Of a DNA stretch of 64,000 nt, positions 26,308 through 34,746 are shown in pieces. The first letter of the stretch is position 1, and every line of letters starts with the position of its first letter. The position numbers and the translations under genes were made by a program. The stretch is from DASRHT01 sp035293765. GTDB taxonomy: Bacteria > Chloroflexota > Ktedonobacteria > Ktedonobacterales > Ktedonobacteraceae. Where the stretch lies: contig DATGMF010000072.1 in assembly GCA_035293765.1 (NCBI GenBank), positions 57,830-121,829 on the forward strand. The letters are read 5' to 3'. A model generated the notes under the pieces. It did no database searches. It was not told the DNA's origin and saw nothing but the letters and a program-made list of their open reading frames with translations.

Positions 26308-26366
26308 AGCGATAAAGATGCACCCTTTGAGCCTCTGTCTCTGTCAAAGGGTGCATCTTTATCGCT
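26308..26366. terminator. Long perfect inverted repeat after efp
   Basis: 23 bp perfect stem (26308-26330 with 26344-26366) around a 13-base loop, starting AGCGATAAAGATGCACCC. It probably ends the efp transcript, although it lacks a clean T-run. Confidence 0.65.
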
Positions 26367-26411
26367 AGTGTTGTTTATGGGCCAAAAGCAGATTGCTATT
26401 CCCACCCTCCT

Positions 26412-26440
26412 TTGCAATTATGCTAAGAATTTGTTATATT
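26412..26440 (+). promoter_or_regulatory. Sigma-70-type promoter upstream of 26502 gene
   Basis: TTGCAA (26412-26417) and TATATT (26435-26440) separated by 17 bases, about 60 bases ahead of the next ATG. Confidence 0.6.
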
Positions 26441-26501
26441 GTTACATAGTTACATCGTTATACTGATAACTGAAATTTGTGTTTGCAAGAAGGAGAAGAT
26501 C

Positions 26502-26816
26502 ATGAATACCGCAGATGGTGAGAGGAAGCAAATTGATCAGCCTGTTATTGAGCGTGTACAAATCGGAGCAAGAATGGAGAAGCGAATGGTCAAAGTACTC
26601 AAAGCTCTGGCTGAGTATCTGGATATTTCGCTTGGCGATCTACTTGAAGGGATTGTTCTGCACGCGTTTGCAGGAAACACACCTTTCAGTACGCAGACCC
26701 TCGAACGAATTGCTCTCCTCAAAGAAATCTATGGTATGGATTATGGCGTTGAAGCAAGTCATCGCCTGCGGGAGATTGCGTTTGAGCAGGAGGAAGAGAA
26801 GGGCGATGCGCTTTAG
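26502..26816 (+). CDS. Hypothetical 104-residue protein, possible ribbon-helix-helix fold
   Basis: A small charged protein. The stretch RVQIGARMEKRMVKVLKALA is followed by EYLDISLGDLLEGIVLHAFAG. A short strand with two helices in this order is compatible with a ribbon-helix-helix DNA-binding fold, but no specific family was recognised. The ATG at 26502 is preceded by AAGGAG. It overlaps the start of the LLM oxidoreductase gene by 11 bases, so the two are translationally coupled. Confidence 0.65.
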   Translation: MNTADGERKQIDQPVIERVQIGARMEKRMVKVLKALAEYLDISLGDLLEGIVLHAFAGNTPFSTQTLERIALLKEIYGMDYGVEASHRLREIAFEQEEEKGDAL

Positions 26817-27828
26817 TATTTTCTCGGTTCTAGATTATTACGAAGATGGTTCACCCCCGCTCTCCGCTCTTTATATGCAGTTGCTTGAACAAATTGTCAG
26901 AGCGGAACGTCTCGGCTTTGATGCCTGTTGGATTGGGGAACATCATGGCTATCTTACTCCACATCATGCACTGACCTGCCCTAATCCAGCTATTGTCCTG
27001 GCTGCTGCTGCCCAGCGCACGCGGCGCATTGGCCTGAACACGGCTGTGGCTAATTTGTCGTTGCGTCATCCTTTGCTTCTCGCTGAGGACTATGCTATGG
27101 TTGACCTGCTCAGCCAGGGAAGATTGGGGCTGGGCATTGGGAGAGGGAGTTTTGCTCATGAGTATGTAGCATTTGGGCAGAGCCGAGATGAAAGTCAAGG
27201 ACGCTTCGAAGAGAGCTGGGAGATCATTCAACGCGCCTGGCGTGGAGGAACCGTGACATTTGAGGGTCGCTACTATCATATTAGTGGGCTAAGGCTCAAC
27301 GTGCTACCTGTGCAGAAACCGCTCCCACGCTACTGGTTTTCTGCTATGAGAGAAGAATCCTTTAGGGAGCTTGGTCGTGCTGCTCAGCCAATCATTGCTC
27401 TGCCTCATCTAAGCGCGGAGAGCCTGTCAACGTTAACTGCATTGGTGCAGCTATACCGGCAGGGTTACGACGCAGTCGGAGGTAATGCAGCTCAATATGA
27501 ACTCCCACTTGTTTTCTACACCTGTGTTGCTCCCACGCGCGCTGAAGCGCAACAGCAAGGAAGAGAGGCGCTACTGCGCTATCTTGCGCATCAACATCAT
27601 GACGCTGACATTGACCATCTTCGGCAAAAAGTGTGTCAGTGGCAGGAACGTGACCAGTTATGGTTTGGCACACCCGATGATCTGATCGGTTGGATCGAGC
27701 AGCATGAAGCTTGCCTGGATAACAGGCATTTTGTATTCTGGCTGTCCTTTGGAGGAATGGAACCTGTGAGCGTTCACCAATCGATGGAGCTGCTGGCTCG
27801 TGAAGTTATGCCTCATTTCACAAAATAA
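26806..27828 (+). CDS. LLM-class flavin-dependent oxidoreductase (luciferase-like)
   Basis: A 340-residue TIM-barrel enzyme of the bacterial luciferase-like monooxygenase superfamily. Typical blocks are RAERLGFDACWIGEHHG, RTRRIGLNTAVANLSLRHPL, SQGRLGLGIGRGS and FEESWEIIQRAW. It would use FMN or F420; the cofactor and substrate are not evident. The ATG at 26806 lies inside the end of the preceding small gene. Use of the longer frame that begins further upstream is unlikely because it is out of phase with, and fully overlapped by, that gene. Confidence 0.9.
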   Translation: MRFSIFSVLDYYEDGSPPLSALYMQLLEQIVRAERLGFDACWIGEHHGYLTPHHALTCPNPAIVLAAAAQRTRRIGLNTAVANLSLRHPLLLAEDYAMVDLLSQGRLGLGIGRGSFAHEYVAFGQSRDESQGRFEESWEIIQRAWRGGTVTFEGRYYHISGLRLNVLPVQKPLPRYWFSAMREESFRELGRAAQPIIALPHLSAESLSTLTALVQLYRQGYDAVGGNAAQYELPLVFYTCVAPTRAEAQQQGREALLRYLAHQHHDADIDHLRQKVCQWQERDQLWFGTPDDLIGWIEQHEACLDNRHFVFWLSFGGMEPVSVHQSMELLAREVMPHFTK

Positions 27829-27850
27829 TGGAGCTAAAGATCGTTCGCTA

Positions 27851-28261
27851 TCACTTCCTGAGCAGTTCCCACAAATGTGGCCCGAAGATGAATAGTCCGA
27901 TGATGACCGCCAGGATAGCATTCAGCAAAACCGCGCCTGCCGCGACATCTTTGGCTATTTTCGCCAGGGGGTGGTATTCGGGCGAGGCCAGATCAACACA
28001 GAGCTCCATCACTGTATTGAACATCTCCGAGATAAAAACGCCGGCGATAGCGACAAAGATAATGGCAAATTCAACAGAGGAGATGCGCAGGAGAAAACCC
28101 GCGATAATGGCGAATAATGCGATGGCGAGGTGAACACGCGCATTGCGCTGGGTGCGGAGGGCATACCAGAGACCGCTAAAAGCGTACGTAAATCCTCTAA
28201 TAAATTTGGCCCACTCGCTTTTTCCCTGGTCTCCAATGGGCGGTACAGGTGGCTGGCTCAT
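27851..28261 (-). CDS. dgkA: Diacylglycerol/undecaprenol kinase family protein
   Basis: A 136-residue integral membrane kinase with three transmembrane helices. The RGFTYAFSGLWYALRTQRNARVH entry helix and the active-site stretch SEMFNTVMELCVDLASPEYHP followed by AKDVAAGAVLL match DgkA. In Gram-positive relatives the substrate is undecaprenol, recycling the lipid carrier; that is likelier here than diacylglycerol, by inference. Its ATG overlaps the TGA of ybeY by four bases (ATGA), so it is coupled to ybeY. Confidence 0.92.
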   Translation of the reverse strand: MSQPPVPPIGDQGKSEWAKFIRGFTYAFSGLWYALRTQRNARVHLAIALFAIIAGFLLRISSVEFAIIFVAIAGVFISEMFNTVMELCVDLASPEYHPLAKIAKDVAAGAVLLNAILAVIIGLFIFGPHLWELLRK

Positions 28262-28818
28262 TGATGTGATTGCAGCACGCGCTGTTGGATACGGACCATT
28301 GCTTGATATCCTGCTTCGGTCTGATCGTCATAGCCAACAAGGTGAAGCACACCATGAGCAAGCAGGAAAAGCAGCTCTGAGACAGGGGAATGACCGGCTT
28401 CGCTGGCCTGCTGCACAATCATGGGCCAGGACATTACAATGTCGCCCAGATTGACGATTGCGCCAGGCGGCGTGATAAACTCAGGTGCTTGTTGTCCCCC
28501 GGCTCCTGAGCCACCTTCGTCCTCCTGAGGCTGCCAGAGCTGATCGGCAGGAGCATTGACGAGCGGCTTATCAAGCAACGGGAAAGAAAGCACATCGGTC
28601 GGTTTGCTCTGATTGCGATACTGTGCGTTCATCTCGCGTATACCATCATCGTCGGTCACGAGCAGGGTAAGCATCACCTGTTCCGTAATGCCAGCCTCGC
28701 GTAAAGTTTGCTCAACAACGCTATCCAGGTTGACCACGGCAAGCGATTGTTCGACAGCCGCGTTTTGCCGGTCGTCACCAACGCTGATATACAGCTCTAT
28801 CAGAGGATGTTCTTGCAT
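28258..28818 (-). CDS. ybeY: Endoribonuclease YbeY (rRNA maturation factor)
   Basis: A 186-residue metal-dependent RNase acting in 16S rRNA 3' maturation and ribosome quality control. Conserved parts are LLVTDDDGIREMNAQYRN, PTDVLSFPL and the zinc site LAHGVLHLVGYDD. The canonical zinc site is HGxLHLxGYDH, so the third ligand is Asp instead of His here. An insert of about 25 residues (DQLWQPQEDEGGSGAGGQQA) follows the VLSFPL motif. The ATG at 28818 is preferred for its GAGGTAG ribosome site. It is coupled to dgkA downstream. Confidence 0.9.
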   Translation of the reverse strand: MQEHPLIELYISVGDDRQNAAVEQSLAVVNLDSVVEQTLREAGITEQVMLTLLVTDDDGIREMNAQYRNQSKPTDVLSFPLLDKPLVNAPADQLWQPQEDEGGSGAGGQQAPEFITPPGAIVNLGDIVMSWPMIVQQASEAGHSPVSELLFLLAHGVLHLVGYDDQTEAGYQAMVRIQQRVLQSHQ

Positions 28819-28975
28819 AGCTACTACCTCAAAATTTTCAATCCCCCCAAGCGGGCCAAGATAGCTATGAACTCCCTTCGCCTGCCTTGCATGCCGTATA
28901 GACATGAAAACCCTAAAACGTCAAATGGAGATGTGTCAGGATGTATAGCAGGGGCAATGCTTCGCATTTATAGCT

Positions 28976-29025
28976 ATACCCTTACCTCGGATCAGATCGA
29001 CTGTCTGGCCTTCAGGTAAGGGTAT
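28976..29025 (-). terminator. Hairpin downstream of rpsU
   Basis: 12 bp perfect stem ATACCCTTACCT/AGGTAAGGGTAT (28976-28987 with 29014-29025) with a 26-base loop, just past the rpsU stop. It lacks a T-run, so terminator activity is likely but not certain. Confidence 0.55.
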
Positions 29026-29046
29026 GTCTTATCTCTTTCCTGTTAT

Positions 29047-29229
29047 TTAACCCTTACGTGCAGTTTTACGGCGTCGTGCGGCTTCTTTTCTTTTTCGCTT
29101 AACGCTCGGCTTTTCGTAGTGCTCTCTACGGCGGGCTTCCGCAAGGATGCCATCCTGTTGAATTTTGCGGTTAAAGCGTTTCAGCGCAGTCTCGAACGAC
29201 TCATTCTCGCCGATCTTGACTTCCGACAC
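29047..29229 (-). CDS. rpsU: Small ribosomal subunit protein bS21
   Basis: 60 residues, the usual size. It starts MSEVKIGENESFETALKRFN and ends in the Lys/Arg-rich tail KRKRKEAARRRKTARKG that binds 16S rRNA near the 3' end. The start is GTG at 29229 with AGGGGGG upstream. It is transcribed from its own near-perfect consensus promoter that overlaps the end of the flippase-like gene. Confidence 0.95.
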   Translation of the reverse strand: MSEVKIGENESFETALKRFNRKIQQDGILAEARRREHYEKPSVKRKRKEAARRRKTARKG

Positions 29230-29313
29230 CAGTATCCCCCCTCTCGTGGCCTGTTTTTCGAGGTAGCGAGCTCTCTCTGTTTATACTTGCATACTTCGCG
29301 GGCCTGCGCAGAA

Positions 29314-29342
29314 ATTATAGTGGAGTCGAATCGCCCTGTCAA
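29314..29342 (-). promoter_or_regulatory. Consensus sigma-70 promoter of rpsU
   Basis: Minus strand TTGACA (29337-29342), 17-base spacer, TATAAT (29314-29319): a perfect match to the consensus. The -35 box overlaps the TGA stop (29339-29341) of the upstream gene. Confidence 0.88.
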
Positions 29343-30520
29343 GATTTTGGCTGTTGTGGCGTTTGTTTCGCGGCCTTTCTGCCAAAGGCAATCAAGAAGA
29401 CAAAGAAGCCAATAATCATAATGCTGAACAGGCTGATGATGCGATCAAGCAGAATAGCGGCTGCGGTGAGATTAACGCCATTTGGACCCTGGTAGAAAAG
29501 GGCAATCATGGCAACCATGCCACCTTCGACCAGGCCGACGCCACCGCCGGTCGCGGGGATAATCGTCAGCAGAGCCTCGCCAAGCCCGATAAAGATGGCG
29601 GCGGCCAGCACATGGATCAATGGGCCACCAATCAGGCTAAGGGAAGCAGCAACGAAAAAGAAACGAAATGCTTCACACAGCCATACGCCAACCGTGAGCC
29701 CCGTCAGAATAGGGAGGCGGCGGAACGAGCCAAGCGTCCCCTCCTGGAGATGATAATACTGCTCGCGGAACCGCGACGGCACGATTTTGGCAATCGGCTC
29801 GCGCGCCAGTCGTAGCACAAAGAGCGCAATCACGCCAAGCACTACCGCTACCAGCAAGATTTCTAAGCTAACGAGCAACTGAGATGGTAAATGCTGGTGC
29901 AGGCTGATGATAATCGCTGGAATGAAGAGCAGCAGCAGAACGATCAGATCCAGGAGGCGCTCCGCCAATACTGTGCCGAAGCTGCGGGTGGTAGAAACAT
30001 TGATTTCCTGGCGCAAAAGATATGCGCGGTAAAGATCGCCCAGTTTGGCCGGAACTACCACATTGGCGAAAAACGAAATATAGATAATCTCTACGATTTT
30101 CCAGAATTTTGGTAGGTGGATACCATTCTTAGGCGTATAGCCAACATTTTCCAGCAGCAACTTCCAACGTATGGCCCGAATACCAAATGAGAGATAATAG
30201 GTAATAAATGCAGCTACGAAAAGCAACAGGTTGGCGCTGCGGATTGCAGCCCATGTTTTTTGGGGGTTGATATTTGCCTTTTGCGCAAAAAAAATCATCA
30301 AGCCGATGACGATCACAAGCGGAACTATCGTACGCCAGTTCAACAAGCGTTTGCCCAGCGCCAACTGCTCCCGCGTTACCTCCGGCGCTTCCTGGTTTTT
30401 TTCGACCGGAGGCTGGTTGAGCAGCTCGGCAACATTGCCCTCTGCTGCTTCATTTTGCGTATCATTAGCAGCGAATATGCTGGTATTTTGAGCTTTATTG
30501 GTAAGCAAATTGTCCTCCAC
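29339..30520 (-). CDS. Lysylphosphatidylglycerol-synthetase-type flippase domain protein (YbhN/AglD family)
   Basis: A 393-residue membrane protein. A 60-residue acidic cytoplasmic N-terminus precedes about eight hydrophobic helices. The stretches GIRAIRWKLLLENVGY, FFANVVVPAKLGDLYRAYLL and GTVLAERLLDLIVLLLL are typical of the flippase-like LPG_synthase_TM family. No aminoacyl-transferase (MprF catalytic) domain is present, so it is a stand-alone lipid flippase-type protein of unknown cargo. Its start overlaps the end of the O-antigen-ligase-like gene by 26 bases, indicating one operon for envelope glycan or lipid export. Confidence 0.85.
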   Translation of the reverse strand: MEDNLLTNKAQNTSIFAANDTQNEAAEGNVAELLNQPPVEKNQEAPEVTREQLALGKRLLNWRTIVPLVIVIGLMIFFAQKANINPQKTWAAIRSANLLLFVAAFITYYLSFGIRAIRWKLLLENVGYTPKNGIHLPKFWKIVEIIYISFFANVVVPAKLGDLYRAYLLRQEINVSTTRSFGTVLAERLLDLIVLLLLFIPAIIISLHQHLPSQLLVSLEILLVAVVLGVIALFVLRLAREPIAKIVPSRFREQYYHLQEGTLGSFRRLPILTGLTVGVWLCEAFRFFFVAASLSLIGGPLIHVLAAAIFIGLGEALLTIIPATGGGVGLVEGGMVAMIALFYQGPNGVNLTAAAILLDRIISLFSIMIIGFFVFLIAFGRKAAKQTPQQPKS

Positions 30521-32117
30521 TATTGTCAGTATGCGATATCATTTCCTCTAGACGGATAACAAGAACGAGGAGTAACGAAAAGAGAATGGTCATGCTATGT
30601 ACATACAGGTTGTCCACCATGTTATGTACGCACACCGAGAGCAGCGCTGCCAGAAGTCCTACCGCCAATGCCCGGTCGTTCGTCAGCATTTTTGTCAAGT
30701 CTGGAGAAGGCAGCCCCTTTTTAGGCGTCGGGTTCGATGATGAGACGGTGTGCGACTGCTTCACCTGGATATATTTGCGGTGAATGGCTCGATACGAGCG
30801 TGCTCCAGCTATGAATGCCGCGGTTAAGAACAGCAAAAACGTGACTAGCCCGAATATGCCGGTTTCAGCGGCAATGTTGATATAGTAATTGTGCGCATGG
30901 CCCAGAGGGTTGACGAAGATCGTGATGAAGTAGTGTGGATAAGCGTCGGCATAGTTGCCGATGCCCACGCCGGTAAAGGGATGATCCTGGAACATGCGAA
31001 TGCCTGCGATCCAGTGAGCCAGGCGCTCGGCGGTCGAGAAGTCCTGTTTGCTGGGCAGGCTCAATGAGATGCTGGTGAGGCCGAGTGTTCTCAGAATTGG
31101 CGTAAGCAGGCTATCAGGCAGAAGACCCGCCAGGTATGCGGCGACGACACCCAGGACGCCGATCCCCCCCAGTTTCAACAACCGGTGTAGTTGTGGCAGA
31201 CCTACCACCACGATCAGGAACAGGGCAACCGTAATCGCGATTTCTCCTCCCCGTGATTGTGAGAGGTAAAGAGCCAGGGCGAGGATCACCGTGGCGCACG
31301 CTGCCAGGCACTGAATGGCCCAGCCACGCGCCAGCAGCGCCAGGGCTATGGTAATACTCAGACCCATATTGATGTATCCGGCGTAGGGATTGGGCTGACC
31401 AAAAGTGCCATAGACGCGCAGTCCAGCATCGCGCACGAACGCTTCTGGTCCCAGATTGAGAAATGCCTGCGCGTACCCCAGAAGCGCCTGTGAGACGGCG
31501 GCAAGAATGATAATGGTTATAAGTATCCAGACCTGGCGGCGTGTGCGGATATATTGCGCTCCTAGCAAGAGTATGACCGCAGCCTCCAGCCATTTGCTCA
31601 GTTCTTTAATGCTCGAATTGAGGTTAAAAGCTGTTGGCATTGAGATTAGCATTGCCAGCAGCAGGAGCGCCGTTGCGATTGCCAGGTAACGAGGAAGGTT
31701 GAACCCTTCGCGATCCAGCGGACCGACGTTCGCATCTCCTTGTTCTACAAAACGTCTCAGCGCAAAACCCATCAGCCAGCTTGCGGCAAGCAGCGCAACC
31801 AGGATATCTGCACCATTCAAGTTGAGCCCGCCCAGATTGAAGCTATCGAGCGAACCCCAGGGGATAGCGATGGGTAGCAAGTAGAGCGCGACTCTTGGGC
31901 GCAGCATTGTCCAGATGGCGATCACCAGGTAAAGCGGCAGGCGTATGTTCCAGTAGTTTGCGCTCGGCAGCAGAAGGAGACAAAAGATAGCAACCAGCGC
32001 ACCAATCAATCCCGTAAGATTTGAGATGGTTGCCCATTCACCTATACCTGTCACGCTCTGCTTGAGCCATGAGGCATGATTCTGTCGGTCTGACTCGCCA
32101 ACGCCTGGATTATACAT
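30495..32117 (-). CDS. O-antigen ligase / Wzy-type polymerase family membrane protein
   Basis: A 540-residue protein with about 11-12 hydrophobic helices. It has the large periplasmic loop and the Wzy_C signatures GTFGQPNPYAGYIN and FTGVGIGNYADAYPHYF followed by NPLGHAHNYYINIAAETG. The H-x-H-N-xx-L-like region HAHNYYIN is the conserved catalytic-loop feature of this family. It would join or polymerise sugar units outside the membrane. It lies between the UDP-sugar epimerase gene and the overlapping flippase-like gene, a small polysaccharide cluster. Confidence 0.87.
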   Translation of the reverse strand: MYNPGVGESDRQNHASWLKQSVTGIGEWATISNLTGLIGALVAIFCLLLLPSANYWNIRLPLYLVIAIWTMLRPRVALYLLPIAIPWGSLDSFNLGGLNLNGADILVALLAASWLMGFALRRFVEQGDANVGPLDREGFNLPRYLAIATALLLLAMLISMPTAFNLNSSIKELSKWLEAAVILLLGAQYIRTRRQVWILITIIILAAVSQALLGYAQAFLNLGPEAFVRDAGLRVYGTFGQPNPYAGYINMGLSITIALALLARGWAIQCLAACATVILALALYLSQSRGGEIAITVALFLIVVVGLPQLHRLLKLGGIGVLGVVAAYLAGLLPDSLLTPILRTLGLTSISLSLPSKQDFSTAERLAHWIAGIRMFQDHPFTGVGIGNYADAYPHYFITIFVNPLGHAHNYYINIAAETGIFGLVTFLLFLTAAFIAGARSYRAIHRKYIQVKQSHTVSSSNPTPKKGLPSPDLTKMLTNDRALAVGLLAALLSVCVHNMVDNLYVHSMTILFSLLLVLVIRLEEMISHTDNSGGQFAYQ

Positions 32118-32169
32118 GTCTGTTTGTACTTCTTTTAACTCAGTTTCTCCGAAAACCCGGCAATATATA

Positions 32170-33120
32170 CTATAACACGCCGGATAAATGGGTGATGCGC
32201 TTGCCGAACCATTCGATGGTACGCTTCAGCCCTTCTTCCATACTGACTTGTGGTTGCCATCCTAAGATTTGCTGCGCTTTGGTAATATTTGGCCGCCGTC
32301 GTTCCGGGTCATCAATACGCTGTGACTCAAATTTAATGGTGGATGAAGCATTGCAAAGCCGGATAATCAATTGCGCAAAGTCGAACACCGTTAATTCTTC
32401 GGTATTGCCGAGATTAAACACCTCGCCTGCTGTCCCTGGCTTAAACATCGCCAGTAGCAAGCCTTCTACCAGATCGCTGACATAGCAAATGCTGCGCGTT
32501 TTGCTGCCATCTCCATAGATGGTAAGAGGTTCGTTCTTCAAAGCTCGCGTGATAAAGTTAGGGATCATGCGACCATCTTCTATCTGGCTGTTAGGACCAT
32601 AGGTATTGAAGATGCGTACAATGCGCGCGTTGAGCTGGAACTGGCGATAGTATTCCATCGTCAGCGTTTCGCCTAAACGTTTGCTCTCATCGTAGCAGGC
32701 GCGTGGTCCGATAGGGTTCACGTTCCCCCAGTATTCTTCGCTTTGTGGATGGATCTGCGGATCTCCATACACTTCAGACGTTGAACTGACCAGGAAGGCC
32801 GCCCGCTGCTTGCGGGCCATTTCCAGCATTTGATAGGTGCCCTGGCTATTGACCAGAATGGTCTCTATCGGATGGTCAAGATAGCCTACCGGGCTGGCCG
32901 GGCTGGCAAGGTGAAAAATAGCTTCCGCGTCATAAGTAAAAGGTTGCGTGATATCATGCTGAAGAAATGTAAAATGTGGATGATTGCGCAAAGCAGCTAT
33001 ATTGTCTATAGAGCCGGTGATAAGATTATCTACACATAGCACCTTATGACCATCATCGAGTAAGCGGGCACAGAGGTGGGAGCCAATAAAGCCGGCCCCA
33101 CCGGTCACAACGATTTTCAA
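32170..33120 (-). CDS. UDP-glucuronate decarboxylase-like SDR (NAD-dependent epimerase/dehydratase)
   Basis: A 316-residue extended short-chain dehydrogenase. The NAD loop is VVTGGAGFIGSHLCARLLDD at the very N-terminus and the active site is PRACYDESKRLGETL (Tyr-x3-Lys). The blocks HLASPASPVGYLDHPIET and RIFNTYGPNSQIEDGRMIPN are those of the UXS (UDP-xylose synthase) group, which decarboxylates UDP-glucuronate. The start is TTG at 33120, giving an N-terminus of the expected length and preceded by GGAGGT. It is the first gene of the envelope sugar cluster. UXS versus a closely related epimerase is not fully resolved. Confidence 0.85.
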   Translation of the reverse strand: MKIVVTGGAGFIGSHLCARLLDDGHKVLCVDNLITGSIDNIAALRNHPHFTFLQHDITQPFTYDAEAIFHLASPASPVGYLDHPIETILVNSQGTYQMLEMARKQRAAFLVSSTSEVYGDPQIHPQSEEYWGNVNPIGPRACYDESKRLGETLTMEYYRQFQLNARIVRIFNTYGPNSQIEDGRMIPNFITRALKNEPLTIYGDGSKTRSICYVSDLVEGLLLAMFKPGTAGEVFNLGNTEELTVFDFAQLIIRLCNASSTIKFESQRIDDPERRRPNITKAQQILGWQPQVSMEEGLKRTIEWFGKRITHLSGVL

Positions 33121-33326
33121 GAAATTAGACCTCCAACAGTAGACAGAGTTCTTTGATAAGCTTGACGAACCGCATCTATGATAGTAACGAGAGAGTGTGG
33201 AGGTAGGAGGACTGCATAGCCCCATTCTCTCCTGCTCTAAATATTGCCCGCCTTATGAGCAACCGCAAGATATTTTTGCTCTTACGGTAATTACGCTCAT
33301 GTCACACAAATTGTTACCACCTCTTC

Positions 33327-33962
33327 CTATTTTTCCTGGCGTTGCCGGCGCTTCCACACGCGGTAGAGCACCTCGTCCCCCCAACTGAGGAAGCCGCAGG
33401 TGGTGAGGCCGTGAACAATCGTCACCGCGAGCAGCGAACGCGGCGTAGGCTGAAGCAGATAGACCAGGCTAAAGACGATCCCGGCGAGCCCTACCCCGCC
33501 AACGCTGCGCCAGTTCCATTTGCCCAGGCGATGATAGAGTGTGTAAGCCAGCGTACTGACCAGCCAGCCCCAGCCGAGCCAGCCCGTCCATTGCGTCACC
33601 GCCTCCAGCATAAAGCCACGAAAGAAGAACTCCTCCACCGGTCCATTAATAAACAGGTAAAAGAAGCCCTGGAAGAAGTGGTCGCTGACGGTCGGCCAGC
33701 GGAACCAGGGACCGACGATATACATGCGATAAGCTGCTGAGAAGCCAGCCATCAGCAGCCCGATGCCCAGCCCGAGCGCAACCTGCTGCGGCACATCATG
33801 CAGCGCTAATCCCAGAAACGAGGGTGGCAGGTGGAAAATGAGAATATAGATAAAGGGTACAGCTCCCAGGGGGATGATCCGCATCAAAATATCAGGCCAC
33901 ATCCAGCGCCACGAGTCCGCCATTGTGGAGCGTGCAACCTGCACAGTTTTGATCGATGGCAC
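33327..33962 (-). CDS. CPBP family intramembrane glutamic protease
   Basis: A 211-residue membrane protein with about six hydrophobic helices. The catalytic motif is GPVEEFFFRGFMLEAV (EExxxR), followed by a second conserved helix with LAYTLYHRLG (FxxxH type) and TIVHGLTTCGF (H-containing). CPBP proteins process prenylated or bacteriocin-like peptides or act in immunity to them; the substrate here is unknown. The start is GTG at 33962 with GAGGTAG 6 bases upstream. It follows the DUF6483-like gene by 27 bases, so both may share a transcript. Confidence 0.87.
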   Translation of the reverse strand: MPSIKTVQVARSTMADSWRWMWPDILMRIIPLGAVPFIYILIFHLPPSFLGLALHDVPQQVALGLGIGLLMAGFSAAYRMYIVGPWFRWPTVSDHFFQGFFYLFINGPVEEFFFRGFMLEAVTQWTGWLGWGWLVSTLAYTLYHRLGKWNWRSVGGVGLAGIVFSLVYLLQPTPRSLLAVTIVHGLTTCGFLSWGDEVLYRVWKRRQRQEK

Positions 33963-33989
33963 TTGTCTACCTCGTCTAAAAACTCTATC

Positions 33990-34649
33990 TTACCGGTCCG
34001 TTCGTTGTAGCTGGGCCAGCCCCTCTTCCGCCTCTTCCCGCGATAGATTGCCCGCCAGTAAATCCGCATTGCCCTTTGTGAGTAGCCTGTCATAGAAAGC
34101 TTTGCCTCGCTCGATCAACCCGCTATCGTTTGCATTGGCTTCGAGTAGCTCGAAAAAGATATCCTCGGCCTTCCCATAGCTCCCGATATGTTCGTAATAC
34201 ATAAAAAGTTTTTCCTTGGTGCTGTTCGGCAACTCATAGTCGTCGAGCTGTTGGATCAACTCTGTGATGGCTTGCGCAAATTCAGGTTCGCTGGTGATGT
34301 TCTCATGGCGTAACACTTCAAGCAACAAATGGAGCGATTTGAGGTAACGGTGGTAGCTTTCGCCGGTTTGCCCCGTTTCCTCGTAAATCTCCCCCTCGGC
34401 CTTGAGCAGCAATGCGCTCCAGAGAGCAGCTTCAATGTTCAACTTGCCAAGCGGGGAGAGCATCTGAATGATCATCTCTTCTGAGAGCGAATTGATAAAA
34501 CGGGAGGTAAAGCCTGTTGTCTTGAGCAGGAGGTCGTCAATATAAATGAGAGCTTCTTCGTTCTGGTCGAACTTGCGTAAACGGAGAATAATGGCTAGAT
34601 ATCTGCCGAAACGTTCTGCCAGGCGCAAAATGTAATCTTTGTTAATCAT
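33990..34649 (-). CDS. DUF6483-like helical protein
   Basis: A 219-residue soluble protein with the N-terminus MINKDYILRLAERFGRYLAI and then helical-hairpin (TPR-like) stretches such as GKAEDIFFELLEANANDSG. This matches the general appearance of the DUF6483 group of Firmicutes and Chloroflexota, whose role is unknown. It ends in a charged tail. It is located between gltX and the CPBP protease gene on the same strand, about 100 bases after gltX. Confidence 0.68.
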   Translation of the reverse strand: MINKDYILRLAERFGRYLAIILRLRKFDQNEEALIYIDDLLLKTTGFTSRFINSLSEEMIIQMLSPLGKLNIEAALWSALLLKAEGEIYEETGQTGESYHRYLKSLHLLLEVLRHENITSEPEFAQAITELIQQLDDYELPNSTKEKLFMYYEHIGSYGKAEDIFFELLEANANDSGLIERGKAFYDRLLTKGNADLLAGNLSREEAEEGLAQLQRTDR

Positions 34650-34746
34650 GCAAGCCCTCTATTTTCAGCAAAGTAAAATGGTAGAGCCATAGCAGACAGA
34701 AGATCCCCTTCCTGAAGGAAACCCCCTGTCTGCATGCATCAGAGTT

